A stretch of 39,901 bases of DNA from Flavobacterium sp. (GTDB taxonomy: Bacteria; Bacteroidota; Bacteroidia; Flavobacteriales; Flavobacteriaceae): positions 1 through 39,901 of the forward strand of contig NZ_DQDX01000105.1 in assembly GCF_003525665.1 (NCBI RefSeq). The letters run 5' to 3'. The translations under genes were made by a program, and so were the position numbers. This document shows, piece by piece, positions 24,101-33,224 of the stretch (positions within the stretch are counted from its first letter, which is position 1; every line of letters starts with the position of its first letter). A model generated the notes under the pieces. The model did not search any database and had not been told where the DNA came from. It saw nothing but the letters and a program-made list of their open reading frames with translations.

Positions 24101-26246
24101 CTACCAATGGCAAATATCTACTGATGGCGGAACTACTTTTACTAATTTAGCTAACAATACAACTTATTCTGGAGTAAACACTGTTACATTATTAATTAGT
24201 GGTGTTACACCATCAATGAACAATTATGAATACAGAGTAATTTTAAATAAAAATGGAAATTCTTGCGGACTAACTTCTGCTTCTGGAACTTTAACCACGT
24301 ATGCACTTCCTGTTGTAGCAACACCAGTAACTTTGGTTCAATGTGATAATGATACCGATGGAATTTCTACATTTAATTTAACCGAAAAAAATACTTTCAT
24401 TTCTGCAAATTATCTGGTAGAAACATTTACTTATTTTACTTCATCTGCAGCCGCAAATACTAATAATACGGCACTTTTAATTGCCGATCCGTTGGCTTAT
24501 ACTTCTTCGAATGCCACTGTTTGGGTGCGAGTTCAAAACGGTAACGGATGTTTTAGAGTTGTTCAATTAAATTTAGTGGTTTCAATAACACAATTGCCTC
24601 CAACTTTTTCAAGAAGTTTATTTGTTTGTGATGATTATGTTGATGCTGTAAATGACGATCGCGACGGAATTTCTAGTTTTAATTTTAGTAGTGTAACCAC
24701 TGCAATTCAAGCTCAATTACCAACTACATCTGCCTATACAATCAACTATTACAGAAATGAAGCCGATGCTTTAGCAGAATTTGATACAAGCGGAGTTTCA
24801 TTGGCAATTACAGATATTACAAATTATAGAAATATTGGTTATCCAAATACACAACAAATTTGGGTTAGAGTAGATAGTAATTTGGATAACGCTTGTTACG
24901 GACTTGGACCCTATTTAACATTAACAGTCGAAGCTTTACCAACAGCTTATCCTGTAAATGCAACAAATACAATACGAGCTTGTGATGATGACCACGATGG
25001 AATTTTTGGATTTGACACATCAACATTAGAAGCTACTATTTTAAACGGTCAAACAAATGCTTTTGTTCGCTATTTTGATGCATCAGGAAATCCATTAAAT
25101 CCATTACCAAATCCGTTTGTAGTGAATACTTCAACTTCAATAACAGTTAGAGTAATTAATAACACTACATCGACAACAACTGGTGCGTGTTTTGACGAAG
25201 AAACTATTCAATTTATAGTTGATGATTTACCTCAAATTTTTCCATTAGCAGCAAATCAATTAACTTTTTGTGATGATGAAATTAATCCTGCTGACCAAGA
25301 TGGTATTTTAAACATTGACACTACTACTATTCTTCCAACAATTTTACAAGGTCAAACAGGTTTAGACATCACTTTTACATTAGAAGATGGAACAGTTTTA
25401 ACAAGTTTGCCTCCAACATTCACAACCGGAACACAAGATGTAATTTTAACATTAACAAATCCATTAAATCCATCTTGCCCAGTTTCTACAACTTTAAATT
25501 TTGTTGTTAATCCGGTTCCAAAAATTGAATTGGTTGGACGCGAACTTGTATGTACCAATTTACCAGCTTTCACAGTTACTTTTAATGCAGGTATTTTAGA
25601 TGGAACACCACCAAGTGATTACGATTTTCAATGGTTTTTAAACGGTACACCTTTACTAAATCAAACAAATTATTCAATTACAGTAAACACCGAAGGAATT
25701 TATAGTGTTCAAGTTACCAATGCTAATGGATGTTCAAGAACCAAAGTTATTGAAGTTGTTGCGTCTGATATCGCATCGATACAAAATATTGAAGTTGTAG
25801 ATTTAGTTGACATAAATACTATTGAAGTTATTGTGACAGGTTCTGGCGATTATGTGTACAGTTTGGATGATGAATACAGCTACCAAGAATCTAATTTTTT
25901 CAATAATGTTCCAATGGGATTACACATTGTTTATATTAAAGATGTAAACGGATGTGGTGTTGTTCAAAAATTGGTGTCTGTTCTTGGAATACCAAAATAT
26001 TTTACCCCTAACGGTGATGGAATCCACGATACTTGGAATATTAAAGGTGCCAATTCGCAATTCTATCCTAATTCAATCATTTATATCTTTGATAGATTCG
26101 GAAAACTTATCAAGCAAATAAAACCATTTGGACCAGGTTGGGACGGCATGTACAACGGAAATCCAGCACCATCAGATGATTATTGGTTTGACATAAAATT
26201 TGATGATGGACGAAGTGCTAAAGGACATTTTTCTCTTAAGCGATAA
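21153..26246 (+). CDS. Giant T9SS type B surface protein with IgGFc-binding-like N-terminus and calcium-binding repeats
   Basis: A 1697-residue secreted protein. Signal peptide MKKNILFIALIALLSVNCFSQ. Residues about 25-480 resemble an IgGFc-binding-protein N-terminal domain (HYIPPVGGSENVPAEEQYLYVSTPS; DKPIAVNCGSYGG). An Ig-like module follows near 490-545 (FDTYQWFFND). Two clusters of Asp-rich calcium-type repeats lie at about 550-575 and 755-920, with units such as DLDSDNDGI. Several tandem modules of about 90 residues then begin with C-D-D/N-D-x-D-G-I-x-x-F. The C-terminus is the type B sorting domain (YFTPNGDGIHDTWNIKG; YIFDRFGKLIKQIKPFGPGW; FSLKR). Probably an adhesin-like surface or matrix protein. 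The next gene starts 3 bp downstream, so these genes share a transcript. Confidence 0.9.
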   Translation: MKKNILFIALIALLSVNCFSQFSKTHYIPPVGGSENVPAEEQYLYVSTPSITPVNFIIKQLGGITISGVVSRDVPYVYNIGFGTFTQIHVNESEIGNVLNNKGFIIEAEDLVYVTARIIAGNTNQAGQITSKGTAALGTRFRAGGFLNTLIPGYSANNLTFISVLATENNTTVNFSDIPTDAVLINNFSGIIPPPSVVLNAGESYVLAVKGPTVANRDALIGALVTSDKPIAVNCGSYGGTNGEMANLDIGFDQIVSAERTGSEYIFIKSTGLPNVERVLLIADENNTAIFLNGSTTASYNLNAGEYIALNGADYNANGNLYVTSSKNIFAYQSVGDNIRIDQANQEMFFVPPLSCQTPKVINNIPFIEKIGNRNFTGRVTITTEVGATLNFIIDGVNYTLAGLPGGITVAGPTNVIGNTNYQCYTIAGLTGNVSVFSSGQLYLTAYGSDGAATFGGYYSGFTFKPEVIFQPVDSTQSNCIPNVELEVNTLSGFDTYQWFFNDVAIPTATSATYSPTQPGNYKVRATLSACGINLFSDDIPVSTCPTDLDNDSVNDNIDLDSDNDGITNCNESFGNQIINLSNSSSGPINVSTYTNSFTGTITTSTTASATPFVGAADGSFISEVPAGKGNFVKYTMTFAQPMSVGLEYITTAAASDLLNANAQYVVNSPINKTITVLNPSNQLLIDTNYDGIYESGVTEFSSFEIRFISNSTIPLAAGTGTFKFLTNLSSSISFTHKNLLDSDPNKVSLKFYATCVPKDSDNDGVADQMDLDSDNDSILDFYETQGANFVALSNVDANNDGIDDIFGNGITPANNDTDSVPNYLDLDSDNDGIFDIIESGSPGNSTNTNGDSNNTNFGVNGLDDALETSIDSGIINYTLADTDNDGIFNYVELDSDNDGCIDIIEAGYTDANGDGIVGDENPATFNTGATLVGTVISASGYGVPNGNYIIAAPITINTQPQDITTCELQNATFTVDTNPVNSYQWQISTDGGTTFTNLANNTTYSGVNTVTLLISGVTPSMNNYEYRVILNKNGNSCGLTSASGTLTTYALPVVATPVTLVQCDNDTDGISTFNLTEKNTFISANYLVETFTYFTSSAAANTNNTALLIADPLAYTSSNATVWVRVQNGNGCFRVVQLNLVVSITQLPPTFSRSLFVCDDYVDAVNDDRDGISSFNFSSVTTAIQAQLPTTSAYTINYYRNEADALAEFDTSGVSLAITDITNYRNIGYPNTQQIWVRVDSNLDNACYGLGPYLTLTVEALPTAYPVNATNTIRACDDDHDGIFGFDTSTLEATILNGQTNAFVRYFDASGNPLNPLPNPFVVNTSTSITVRVINNTTSTTTGACFDEETIQFIVDDLPQIFPLAANQLTFCDDEINPADQDGILNIDTTTILPTILQGQTGLDITFTLEDGTVLTSLPPTFTTGTQDVILTLTNPLNPSCPVSTTLNFVVNPVPKIELVGRELVCTNLPAFTVTFNAGILDGTPPSDYDFQWFLNGTPLLNQTNYSITVNTEGIYSVQVTNANGCSRTKVIEVVASDIASIQNIEVVDLVDINTIEVIVTGSGDYVYSLDDEYSYQESNFFNNVPMGLHIVYIKDVNGCGVVQKLVSVLGIPKYFTPNGDGIHDTWNIKGANSQFYPNSIIYIFDRFGKLIKQIKPFGPGWDGMYNGNPAPSDDYWFDIKFDDGRSAKGHFSLKR

Positions 26247-26249
26247 TAT

Positions 26250-28622
26250 ATGCTTTATTATAAAAAAATAATTTTCGCTTTCATCCTTTTTTCTGTGCAA
26301 TTCAGTTTCTCACAAAATGATTGCGTTGATGCGCTAGTAGCTTGCGGAAATAGTAACTACAATAACATATCAATTGTTGGACCTGGTGTGAGTGAAGTAA
26401 ATGCTTCTAACTCATGTACCGGTCAAGAAAACAATTCGTTGTGGATTAAAGTTACTATTCAAAATCCAGGAACTTTGGGCTTTACTTTAACTCCTAATAA
26501 TGCTTCTCTAAATATCGACTTTGATTTTTGGGTTTTTGGTCCAACGGCAAGTTGTTCCAATCTTGGGCAATCAATACGTTGCTCGACAACAAATCCGCAG
26601 TTATCTAATGCTTCCAATAATCAAACTGGAATGAATGCTACAGAAACAGATACTGCCGAAGGTCCTGGTCCGCTGGGTAACAATTTTGTAAGTGCTCTAA
26701 ATGTTCTGGCAGACGAAACATATTATTTAGTAATTGATAGATTTAGTGGTGACAGTAACTTTAGTCTACAATGGACAGGAACTGCAACTTTTAGTGATGC
26801 TCCAATAATTAATAATACTACTGCTGGCTCAACATTAAACATCAGTAAATGTGATTCTGATGCAGTTCAAGACAACAGCACCTCATTTGATTTAACACAA
26901 AACCAATCCTTAGCAATCGGTTCACAAACCAATATTCTTGCCACATTTCACATCTCTGAAAATGATGCCATTGTTGGTTCTAATGAAATTACAAACACTT
27001 CCAATTTTACGAACACATCAAATCCGCAAATCCTATACATTCGACTTGAAAATGCATTGACTGGTTGCTTTACTACTTCCAATTTTAGTTTGACGGTAAC
27101 TCCATTTCAAACACAAAATCCTGTAACTATTGAATCTTGTGATAATGATAACGATGGATTTGCAACTTTTAATTTATTAGAAAATACTTCTATTTTAACT
27201 AATGGAGATCCCGACATTGTGGTAACTTATCATCCTACAAACAATGATACCACTACTCTACCAAACAATTACACCAATCTGGTTGCGTATACAAATGAAA
27301 CTCTTTGGGCAAAAATCAGTGATAGTAGTACTAGTTGTTATGCCTACAAACCATTTGATATCATCCTAAATGCAGCACCAGTTGCAGTTGCATCACAACT
27401 AACTCAATGCGATTTTGAAGTTTTTCCTAACGGATTAACCACTTTTAATTTGAATGAAGCCAACGATGCACTTACAAATAATGATGCTAATTTAGTGACG
27501 TCATTCTATTTAAATAATGCGGATGCTGTTGCAAATACTAATGCGTTATCGTCTAACTATACCAATATTTCAAATCCTCAAGTAATTGCTGTTCGAGTTA
27601 CAAATTCGATAACCGGATGTTATACAATTACACAGTTAACACTTAATGTCACAGTAAATCCGACACAAGTTGTCACGCTTAATGAATGTGATAATGATGG
27701 TACAGAAGATGGAATCACTACCTTTAATTTAACCGATGCCGGATTTGAACAATCAGGAAATACTGTAACCTATTTTTCTAGTTCAAATGATGCTTTGTTA
27801 GAGCAAAACCAAATAACGGCGACCACCTTCACAACCCAAACTGTTTATGCACGAATCGAAAATGGTAACAATTGTATTGGTCTTAATGTGATTAATTTAA
27901 CAGTAAAACCATTACCCAATTTTACGCTTACCCAATTCGGTTTATTATGTTTAAATGATGTTTCGCAGCCCACACAATTAACTGCTCAAATGGTAAATCC
28001 ATTAAGTCATAGTTTTTTATGGACGCCAACCAACGAAACAACTCAAAGTATCGATGTAACTCAAAACGGAACTTACACGGTAACAGTAACAAATAATGCA
28101 ACATCATGCTCTAAAACACTAGACATTGTTGTAACTGGTTCAGAAATCGCTACAATTCAAGATATCGAAATTGTAGAATTATCCAATAATAATTCTGTTG
28201 AAATTATTGTAACTGGCTCTGGAGATTACGTGTATAGTTTGGATAATGAAGATGGATATCAAACCTCTAACCTATTTGAAAATGTCACAATGGGTTTTCA
28301 TATTGTTTATATAAAAGATTTGAAAGGTTGTGGCGTAGTTGAAAAAGAAATTGCTGTACTTGGTGTGCCCCAATTTTTTACTCCAAATGGAGACGGAATT
28401 AACGACACATGGAATATAAAAGGTGCCAATGACAAATTTTATTCTAATTCTATAATCTATATTTTCGATAGATTTGGAAAACTTATCAAGCAAATAAAGC
28501 CTTTCGGACCAGGTTGGGACGGAAAGTATAACGGTCAAGTTTTAAATAGTACTGATTATTGGTATTCTATAAAATTTGACGATGGTCGAAGTGCCAAAGG
28601 ACATTTTTCATTAAAACGATAA
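26250..28622 (+). CDS. T9SS type B sorting domain-containing surface protein
   Basis: A 790-residue secreted protein with signal peptide IIFAFILFSVQFSFSQ. The N-terminal 170 residues, starting NDCVDALVACGN and containing NNSLWIKVTIQNPGTLGFT, resemble the beta-sandwich domain often found first in flavobacterial exported proteins; I cannot name it with certainty. Five or so repeated modules follow, each starting at a Cys-Asp pair (CDSDAVQDN; CDNDNDGFATFNL; CDFEVFPNGLTTFNL; CDNDGTEDGITTFNL). The end is a type B sorting domain almost identical to that of the preceding protein. Third and last in the run; a bidirectional terminator separates it from typA. Confidence 0.9.
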   Translation: MLYYKKIIFAFILFSVQFSFSQNDCVDALVACGNSNYNNISIVGPGVSEVNASNSCTGQENNSLWIKVTIQNPGTLGFTLTPNNASLNIDFDFWVFGPTASCSNLGQSIRCSTTNPQLSNASNNQTGMNATETDTAEGPGPLGNNFVSALNVLADETYYLVIDRFSGDSNFSLQWTGTATFSDAPIINNTTAGSTLNISKCDSDAVQDNSTSFDLTQNQSLAIGSQTNILATFHISENDAIVGSNEITNTSNFTNTSNPQILYIRLENALTGCFTTSNFSLTVTPFQTQNPVTIESCDNDNDGFATFNLLENTSILTNGDPDIVVTYHPTNNDTTTLPNNYTNLVAYTNETLWAKISDSSTSCYAYKPFDIILNAAPVAVASQLTQCDFEVFPNGLTTFNLNEANDALTNNDANLVTSFYLNNADAVANTNALSSNYTNISNPQVIAVRVTNSITGCYTITQLTLNVTVNPTQVVTLNECDNDGTEDGITTFNLTDAGFEQSGNTVTYFSSSNDALLEQNQITATTFTTQTVYARIENGNNCIGLNVINLTVKPLPNFTLTQFGLLCLNDVSQPTQLTAQMVNPLSHSFLWTPTNETTQSIDVTQNGTYTVTVTNNATSCSKTLDIVVTGSEIATIQDIEIVELSNNNSVEIIVTGSGDYVYSLDNEDGYQTSNLFENVTMGFHIVYIKDLKGCGVVEKEIAVLGVPQFFTPNGDGINDTWNIKGANDKFYSNSIIYIFDRFGKLIKQIKPFGPGWDGKYNGQVLNSTDYWYSIKFDDGRSAKGHFSLKR

Positions 28623-28644
28623 AGCATCAAACGTTTATAAAACA

Positions 28645-28676
28645 AAAAACCATCTGCTTTCACAGATGGTTTTTTT
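28645..28676. terminator. Bidirectional terminator between the T9SS run and typA
   Basis: Stem AAAAAACCATCTG/CAGATGGTTTTTT with a 6-nt loop. There is a T run on both strands, so it can serve the convergent transcripts from either side. Confidence 0.9.
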
Positions 28677-28692
28677 ATATCTAAAATCTAAA

Positions 28693-30489
28693 TTATACTT
28701 TAAATCTTTTTCTATCAGTTTCGGTAAGATAGATTTTTCTTAAACGAATAGATTTAGGTGTACATTCGACATACTCATCTTTCTGAATATATTCTAAAGC
28801 TTCTTCTAATGAGAAAATAATTGGTGGAATAATTCTAGCTTTTTCATCATTTCCAGACGAACGAACGTTAGATTGTTTTTTCTCTTTAGTTACGTTTACA
28901 CACATATCATCACCACGAGAGTTTTCTCCAATTACTTGACCTTCGTAAATTTCTGCATTTGGTTCAACGAAAAACTTACCACGATCTTGTAGTTTATCGA
29001 TAGAATAAGGAATAGCTTTTCCTTTTTCCATAGAAATTAACGAACCTTTGTTACGTCCAGCAATTTCACCTTTGTAAGGTTCGTATCCAATAAAACGGTG
29101 CGCCATGATAGCCTCACCAGCAGTAGCTGTAAGCAATTGATTACGTAATCCAATAATTCCACGTGATGGAATGTTGAATTTTACAATCATACGTTCACCT
29201 TTAGTTTCCATAGAAAGCATTTCACCTTTTCTTTGAGTAACAAATTCAACTGCTCTTCCAGAAAGTGTTTCTGGTAAATCAATTGTCAATTCCTCAATTG
29301 GCTCACATTTTTTACCATCAATTTCTTTGATGATAACTTGTGGTTGACCAATTTGCAATTCGTAACCTTCTCTTCTCATTGTTTCAATAAGAACAGATAA
29401 GTGAAGTACACCACGTCCAAAAACCATGAACTTATCAGCTGAATCAGTTTCACCCAATTTCATCGCTAAGTTTTTCTCTAATTCTTTTGTTAAACGATCT
29501 CTAATATGACGAGAAGTTACAAATTTACCCTCTTTACCAAAGAAAGGAGAGTCATTAATTGTAAACAACATACTCATTGTTGGTTCGTCAATAGCAATAG
29601 TTTGTAAAGCTTCTGGATTTTCAAAATCGGCGATAGTATCTCCAATTTCAAAACCTTCAACTCCAATAATTGCACAAATATCTCCAGCAATTACTTCTTG
29701 AACTTTCTTACGACCAAGTCCTTCAAAAGTATGAAGTTCCTTGATACGTGATTTTGAAATAGTTCCATCTCTTTTTACTAAAGCAATTGGCATTCCTTCT
29801 CTTAAGACACCTCTTTCAAGACGACCAATGGCAATACGACCTGTAAATGCAGAGAAATCTAAAGATGTAATTAACATCTGTGGAGTTCCTTCAGAAACTT
29901 TAGGAGCTGGTACATTTTCGATAACCATATCTAATAATGCTTCCACATTATCAGTTACATTTTCCCAATGATCAGACATCCAGTTATTTTTAGCAGAACC
30001 ATAAACTGTTGGAAAATCTAGTTGCCATTCTTCAGCACCTAATTCAAACATAAGGTCGAAAACTTTTTCATGAACTTCTTCTGGAGTACAGTTTTCTTTA
30101 TCTACTTTATTAATTACAACGCAAGGTTTTAAACCTAAATCGATTGCTTTTTGAAGTACGAAACGAGTTTGAGGCATCGGACCTTCAAATGCATCTACAA
30201 GAAGACAAACACCGTCAGCCATATTCAATACACGTTCTACTTCACCACCAAAATCGGCGTGACCTGGAGTATCAATAATATTGATTTTAGTTCCTTTATA
30301 AGTAACCGAAACGTTTTTAGAAGTAATAGTAATACCTCTTTCACGCTCTAAGTCGTTATTATCTAGAATTAAATCACCTGTATTTTCGTTGTCACGAAAT
30401 AATTGACAGTGATACATAATTTTGTCTACCAGTGTAGTTTTACCGTGATCGACGTGAGCAATAATTGCAATGTTTCTAATAGATTCCAT
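28693..30489 (-). CDS. typA: Translational GTPase TypA/BipA
   Basis: A 598-residue ribosome-associated GTPase of the EF-G family, involved in 50S assembly and stress adaptation. Seen: G1 AHVDHGKTT (about residues 10-18), G2 region ERERGITITSKN, G3 DTPGHADFGGEVERV, G4 NKVDKENC, then the beta-barrel domain II (AFTGRIAIGRLERG) and the BipA-specific C-terminal region with RGIIGLRNQLLTAT and VGENSRGDDMCVNVTKEKKQSN. The length is normal. Single-gene unit with a TACCTTTG box at 30509-30516 (minus strand). Runs convergent to the T9SS genes. Confidence 0.97.
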   Translation of the reverse strand: MESIRNIAIIAHVDHGKTTLVDKIMYHCQLFRDNENTGDLILDNNDLERERGITITSKNVSVTYKGTKINIIDTPGHADFGGEVERVLNMADGVCLLVDAFEGPMPQTRFVLQKAIDLGLKPCVVINKVDKENCTPEEVHEKVFDLMFELGAEEWQLDFPTVYGSAKNNWMSDHWENVTDNVEALLDMVIENVPAPKVSEGTPQMLITSLDFSAFTGRIAIGRLERGVLREGMPIALVKRDGTISKSRIKELHTFEGLGRKKVQEVIAGDICAIIGVEGFEIGDTIADFENPEALQTIAIDEPTMSMLFTINDSPFFGKEGKFVTSRHIRDRLTKELEKNLAMKLGETDSADKFMVFGRGVLHLSVLIETMRREGYELQIGQPQVIIKEIDGKKCEPIEELTIDLPETLSGRAVEFVTQRKGEMLSMETKGERMIVKFNIPSRGIIGLRNQLLTATAGEAIMAHRFIGYEPYKGEIAGRNKGSLISMEKGKAIPYSIDKLQDRGKFFVEPNAEIYEGQVIGENSRGDDMCVNVTKEKKQSNVRSSGNDEKARIIPPIIFSLEEALEYIQKDEYVECTPKSIRLRKIYLTETDRKRFKV

Positions 30490-30508
30490 CTGTGATTTTT
30501 AATGGGTG

Positions 30509-30516
30509 CAAAGGTA
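30509..30516 (-). promoter_or_regulatory. TAnnTTTG -7 box of typA
   Basis: On the minus strand TACCTTTG, followed by C, lies 19 bp upstream of the typA start. Confidence 0.65.
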
Positions 30517-30639
30517 CACTTTATTTTGATTAAAAAAACCTCAATTTTAATAGTTTACATTTTAATAACTTATTTATGATAATTTTATCAAAAAGTGGAA
30601 TTTTTTCGACAAAAAATAGTGTTATGAGATTTAATTTTT

Positions 30640-30647
30640 TATTTTTG
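30640..30647 (+). promoter_or_regulatory. TAnnTTTG -7 box almost touching the kinase start codon
   Basis: TATTTTTG ends only 4 bp before the ATG at 30652. If used, transcription would start at or next to the start codon. Confidence 0.45.
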
Positions 30648-30651
30648 AGTA

Positions 30652-32367
30652 ATGAAATATAAATCGAATAAAATAATTCTTACTTATTTTCTAGTCACCT
30701 CTTTTTTGGTTTTCACTAGCCAATTTATTGCCTTACACTATTTTGATCAAAATTACAATTGGAAAATAACATCCATTCTTGCTGCAATCTACATTGCAGT
30801 AACAACTATTATATTAAAATACATACTCAATAAATATTGTCAGAAAAACCAACAAGTAATAAATGATTTACTAGCTAAAAATGAAGAATTGTTTAAATCA
30901 AATGAACAATATGATATTGTCGCTAAAGCTACTAGTGATACCATCTGGGATTGGGATATAGAGAGTGGAAAATTTATATTCAACAAAGGAATTCAAGGAA
31001 TCTTTGGTTACAACCAAAAAGACGTTGGTGAAACTATAGATTGGTGGTTTGAAAAAATACATCACCAAGACAGCATAAAAATGTCGGTTAACATTCATAA
31101 ATATGTTGAGCAAAAAATAGAGAAATGGCAAGACTATTATAGATTTCAATGCGCCAATGGGACTTACAAATACATTTATGACAGAGGATTTCTTGTTATG
31201 GATGAAAACAAAAAAGTTACCCGAATAATTGGTGCGATGCAAGACATCACCAAACTAAAAATAGAAGAAGAACGCTTAAAACTTTTAGAAACTGTAATTA
31301 CACAAACCAAAGATTCTGTAATTATTACCGAGGCCAACGAAACTTCTACAGGAATTCCAAAAATATTATATGTAAACCCAGCATTCACTAAATTAACAGG
31401 TTATAATCCTGAAGATGTAATTGGCAAAACTGCCAACGTCTTTATGAACAGAACTTCACTTAAACATGATTTTAAAAGGATTAGCCAAGCACTCAAAAAG
31501 AAAGAAGAAATTAGCTTTGAAACCATAAATTATAATAAAAAGAAAGAGGAATATTGGGCTAATATTTCTATGATTCCAATTACAAACAAAGACAACGAAC
31601 ATTCGCATTGGATATCAATACAAAGAGATATTTCTAAAGAAAAAGAAAGAGAAAAGGAAAGAGAACAACTTATTAGCGAACTTACTCAAAACAATAAAGA
31701 TTTAAAGCAATTTTCCTATATTACCTCTCACAATTTAAGAGCACCACTTTCCAACTTAACCGGTTTACTTAACCTTATTGAAGATATTCCTGTTGAAGAT
31801 GAAGAACTTAAAGAAATTATTAATGGATTTTCAAAATCAACAAATCAGTTGAACGAAACCATAAACGACCTTGTTAAAGTAATCATCATTAAAGATAGCC
31901 CGTCAATAGACAAAGAGCAAGTTTTAATTCAAGATGTCTTTGAAAACATTTTTAATCAATTAAGTTTTTTGATTAGCGCAAAAAAACCCATTATAAAGAT
32001 GGATTTTGACAAAGCAGAAACTATATTTGCAAATAAATCCTACTTCGAAAGTATTTTACTGAATTTAATGACCAACTCTTTAAAATATAAAGATGCTGTT
32101 CGAAAATTAAAAATTGAAATATCATCCAAATCGAAAGAAAACAATACCATTATTACATTTAAAGACAACGGAATAGGAATTGATTTAGAAAGAAATAAAG
32201 AAAAAATATTTGGATTATACCAAAGATTTCATGATTACGCAGATAGCAAAGGCTTAGGACTCTATTTAGTTAAATCTCAAGTAGAATCAATGGGCGGAAC
32301 TATAAGCGTTGAAAGCGAAGTTGGCAAAGGCACAAGCTTCATAATTACATTAAAAAACGAACTATAA
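30652..32367 (+). CDS. PAS domain-containing sensor histidine kinase
   Basis: A 571-residue membrane-anchored sensor. Two transmembrane helices (about residues 8-28 and 38-58) are separated by a short loop, leaving almost no periplasmic domain. Two PAS domains follow, at about 84-205 (TIWDWDIESGKFIFNKG; GAMQDITKLK) and 208-335 (DSVIITEANE; YVNPAFTKLTGYNPEDVIGK; SIQRDISKEKE), joined to a Glu/Lys/Arg coiled coil. The dimerisation/phosphoacceptor segment is FSYITSHNLRAPLSNLTGLL with His360. The ATPase domain has NLMTNSLKYKD (N box), DNGIGID (G1) and KGLGLYLVK (G2). The ligand is not evident; the cytoplasmic PAS pair suggests an internal signal. The gene overlaps the following response regulator by one base (TAATG). 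Confidence 0.95.
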   Translation: MKYKSNKIILTYFLVTSFLVFTSQFIALHYFDQNYNWKITSILAAIYIAVTTIILKYILNKYCQKNQQVINDLLAKNEELFKSNEQYDIVAKATSDTIWDWDIESGKFIFNKGIQGIFGYNQKDVGETIDWWFEKIHHQDSIKMSVNIHKYVEQKIEKWQDYYRFQCANGTYKYIYDRGFLVMDENKKVTRIIGAMQDITKLKIEEERLKLLETVITQTKDSVIITEANETSTGIPKILYVNPAFTKLTGYNPEDVIGKTANVFMNRTSLKHDFKRISQALKKKEEISFETINYNKKKEEYWANISMIPITNKDNEHSHWISIQRDISKEKEREKEREQLISELTQNNKDLKQFSYITSHNLRAPLSNLTGLLNLIEDIPVEDEELKEIINGFSKSTNQLNETINDLVKVIIIKDSPSIDKEQVLIQDVFENIFNQLSFLISAKKPIIKMDFDKAETIFANKSYFESILLNLMTNSLKYKDAVRKLKIEISSKSKENNTIITFKDNGIGIDLERNKEKIFGLYQRFHDYADSKGLGLYLVKSQVESMGGTISVESEVGKGTSFIITLKNEL

Positions 32368-32771
32368 TGTTTACTAAAATTTTATGCGTAGACGATGATG
32401 CAATAACACTCATGTTGTGCAAAAAAGTCATTGCAAAAGCAGAATTCGCATCACAAATTGAAACCAGCAATAATGGAGAAGAAGCGTTACAGTACTTTGA
32501 AAATTTAAAAAAAGAAAAAGAAGCAAACAATATAGTTTCTGAACCACAGCTTATTTTTTTAGACTTAAATATGCCTATAATGAACGGCTGGGAGTTTTTA
32601 GATATCTTTTCTAAAAGCGACTACTATACTATTTTTCCAGAAGTTAAAGTAATTGTTCTTTCCTCAACAATAGATCCCAGAGATATTGAAAAAGCAAAAC
32701 AATACCCAATGGTTCTAAACTTTCTATCAAAACCAATTACAATTGAAATGCTAAAATCAATTACCATATAA
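32367..32771 (+). CDS. Single-domain response regulator (CheY-like)
   Basis: A 134-residue receiver domain with no output domain. Key residues: the acidic pocket DDD at 9-11, phospho-acceptor Asp66 in IFLDLNMPIMNG, Ser99/Ser100 in VIVLSST, and Lys122 in FLSKPI. It is translationally coupled to the kinase upstream, so it is the expected partner. Without an effector domain it must act by protein-protein contact, as a phosphorelay carrier, or as a phosphate sink. A strong terminator follows 2 bp after the stop. Confidence 0.95.
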   Translation: MFTKILCVDDDAITLMLCKKVIAKAEFASQIETSNNGEEALQYFENLKKEKEANNIVSEPQLIFLDLNMPIMNGWEFLDIFSKSDYYTIFPEVKVIVLSSTIDPRDIEKAKQYPMVLNFLSKPITIEMLKSITI

Positions 32772-32772
32772 C

Positions 32773-32808
32773 AAAAAAAAGCTTCCAAATTTTGGAAGCT
32801 TTTTTTTA
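32773..32808. terminator. Terminator after the kinase/regulator pair
   Basis: A long palindrome: A-run, GCTTCCAAA/TTTGGAAGC, T-run. It is symmetrical and also suits the convergent rpsT transcript. Confidence 0.92.
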
Positions 32809-32830
32809 TTTAAAAAGTCGTGAAAATTAA

Positions 32831-33082
32831 TTATAATTTTGCAACGTGCTTAGTTAATTTTGATTTTAAATTAGAAGCTTTGTTATCATGAATGATATTT
32901 TTCTTCGCTAATCTATCAATCATAGAAATTACACTTGATAATTTTGCAGAAGCTTCAGACTTAACAGTAGACATTCTTAATGCTTTAATTGCATTACGAG
33001 TAGTTTTGTGTTGGTATCTGTTTAACACTCTTTTCTTTTCGTTACTTCTAATTCTCTTTAAAGCTGACTTATGATTTGCCAT
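32831..33082 (-). CDS. rpsT: 30S ribosomal protein S20
   Basis: An 83-residue very basic helical protein, beginning MANHKSALKRIRSNEKKRVLN, the standard bS20 N-terminus, with KKNIIHDNKASNLKSKLTKHV near the end. It binds 16S rRNA early in 30S assembly. The length is normal for Bacteroidota. It lies downstream of two tRNA-Glu genes on the same strand, with a 142-bp gap. A C-terminal shadow frame on the other strand has no meaning. Confidence 0.97.
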   Translation of the reverse strand: MANHKSALKRIRSNEKKRVLNRYQHKTTRNAIKALRMSTVKSEASAKLSSVISMIDRLAKKNIIHDNKASNLKSKLTKHVAKL

Positions 33083-33224
33083 TTTTTCTTTTTTTTAATT
33101 GTTATAAACTCCTAGTTAAAAAAGAAAAACCTCCCACAACTTTAAAAGTCACTTTGGTTTTAACTAATAAAACTATAACCGAGACACCAATTATAATTTT
33201 ATAAAACTTATTTACAACTAATTG

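Noticed and set aside
32892..33074. A plus-strand frame opposite rpsT
   Set aside because: It is a shadow of the ribosomal protein gene.
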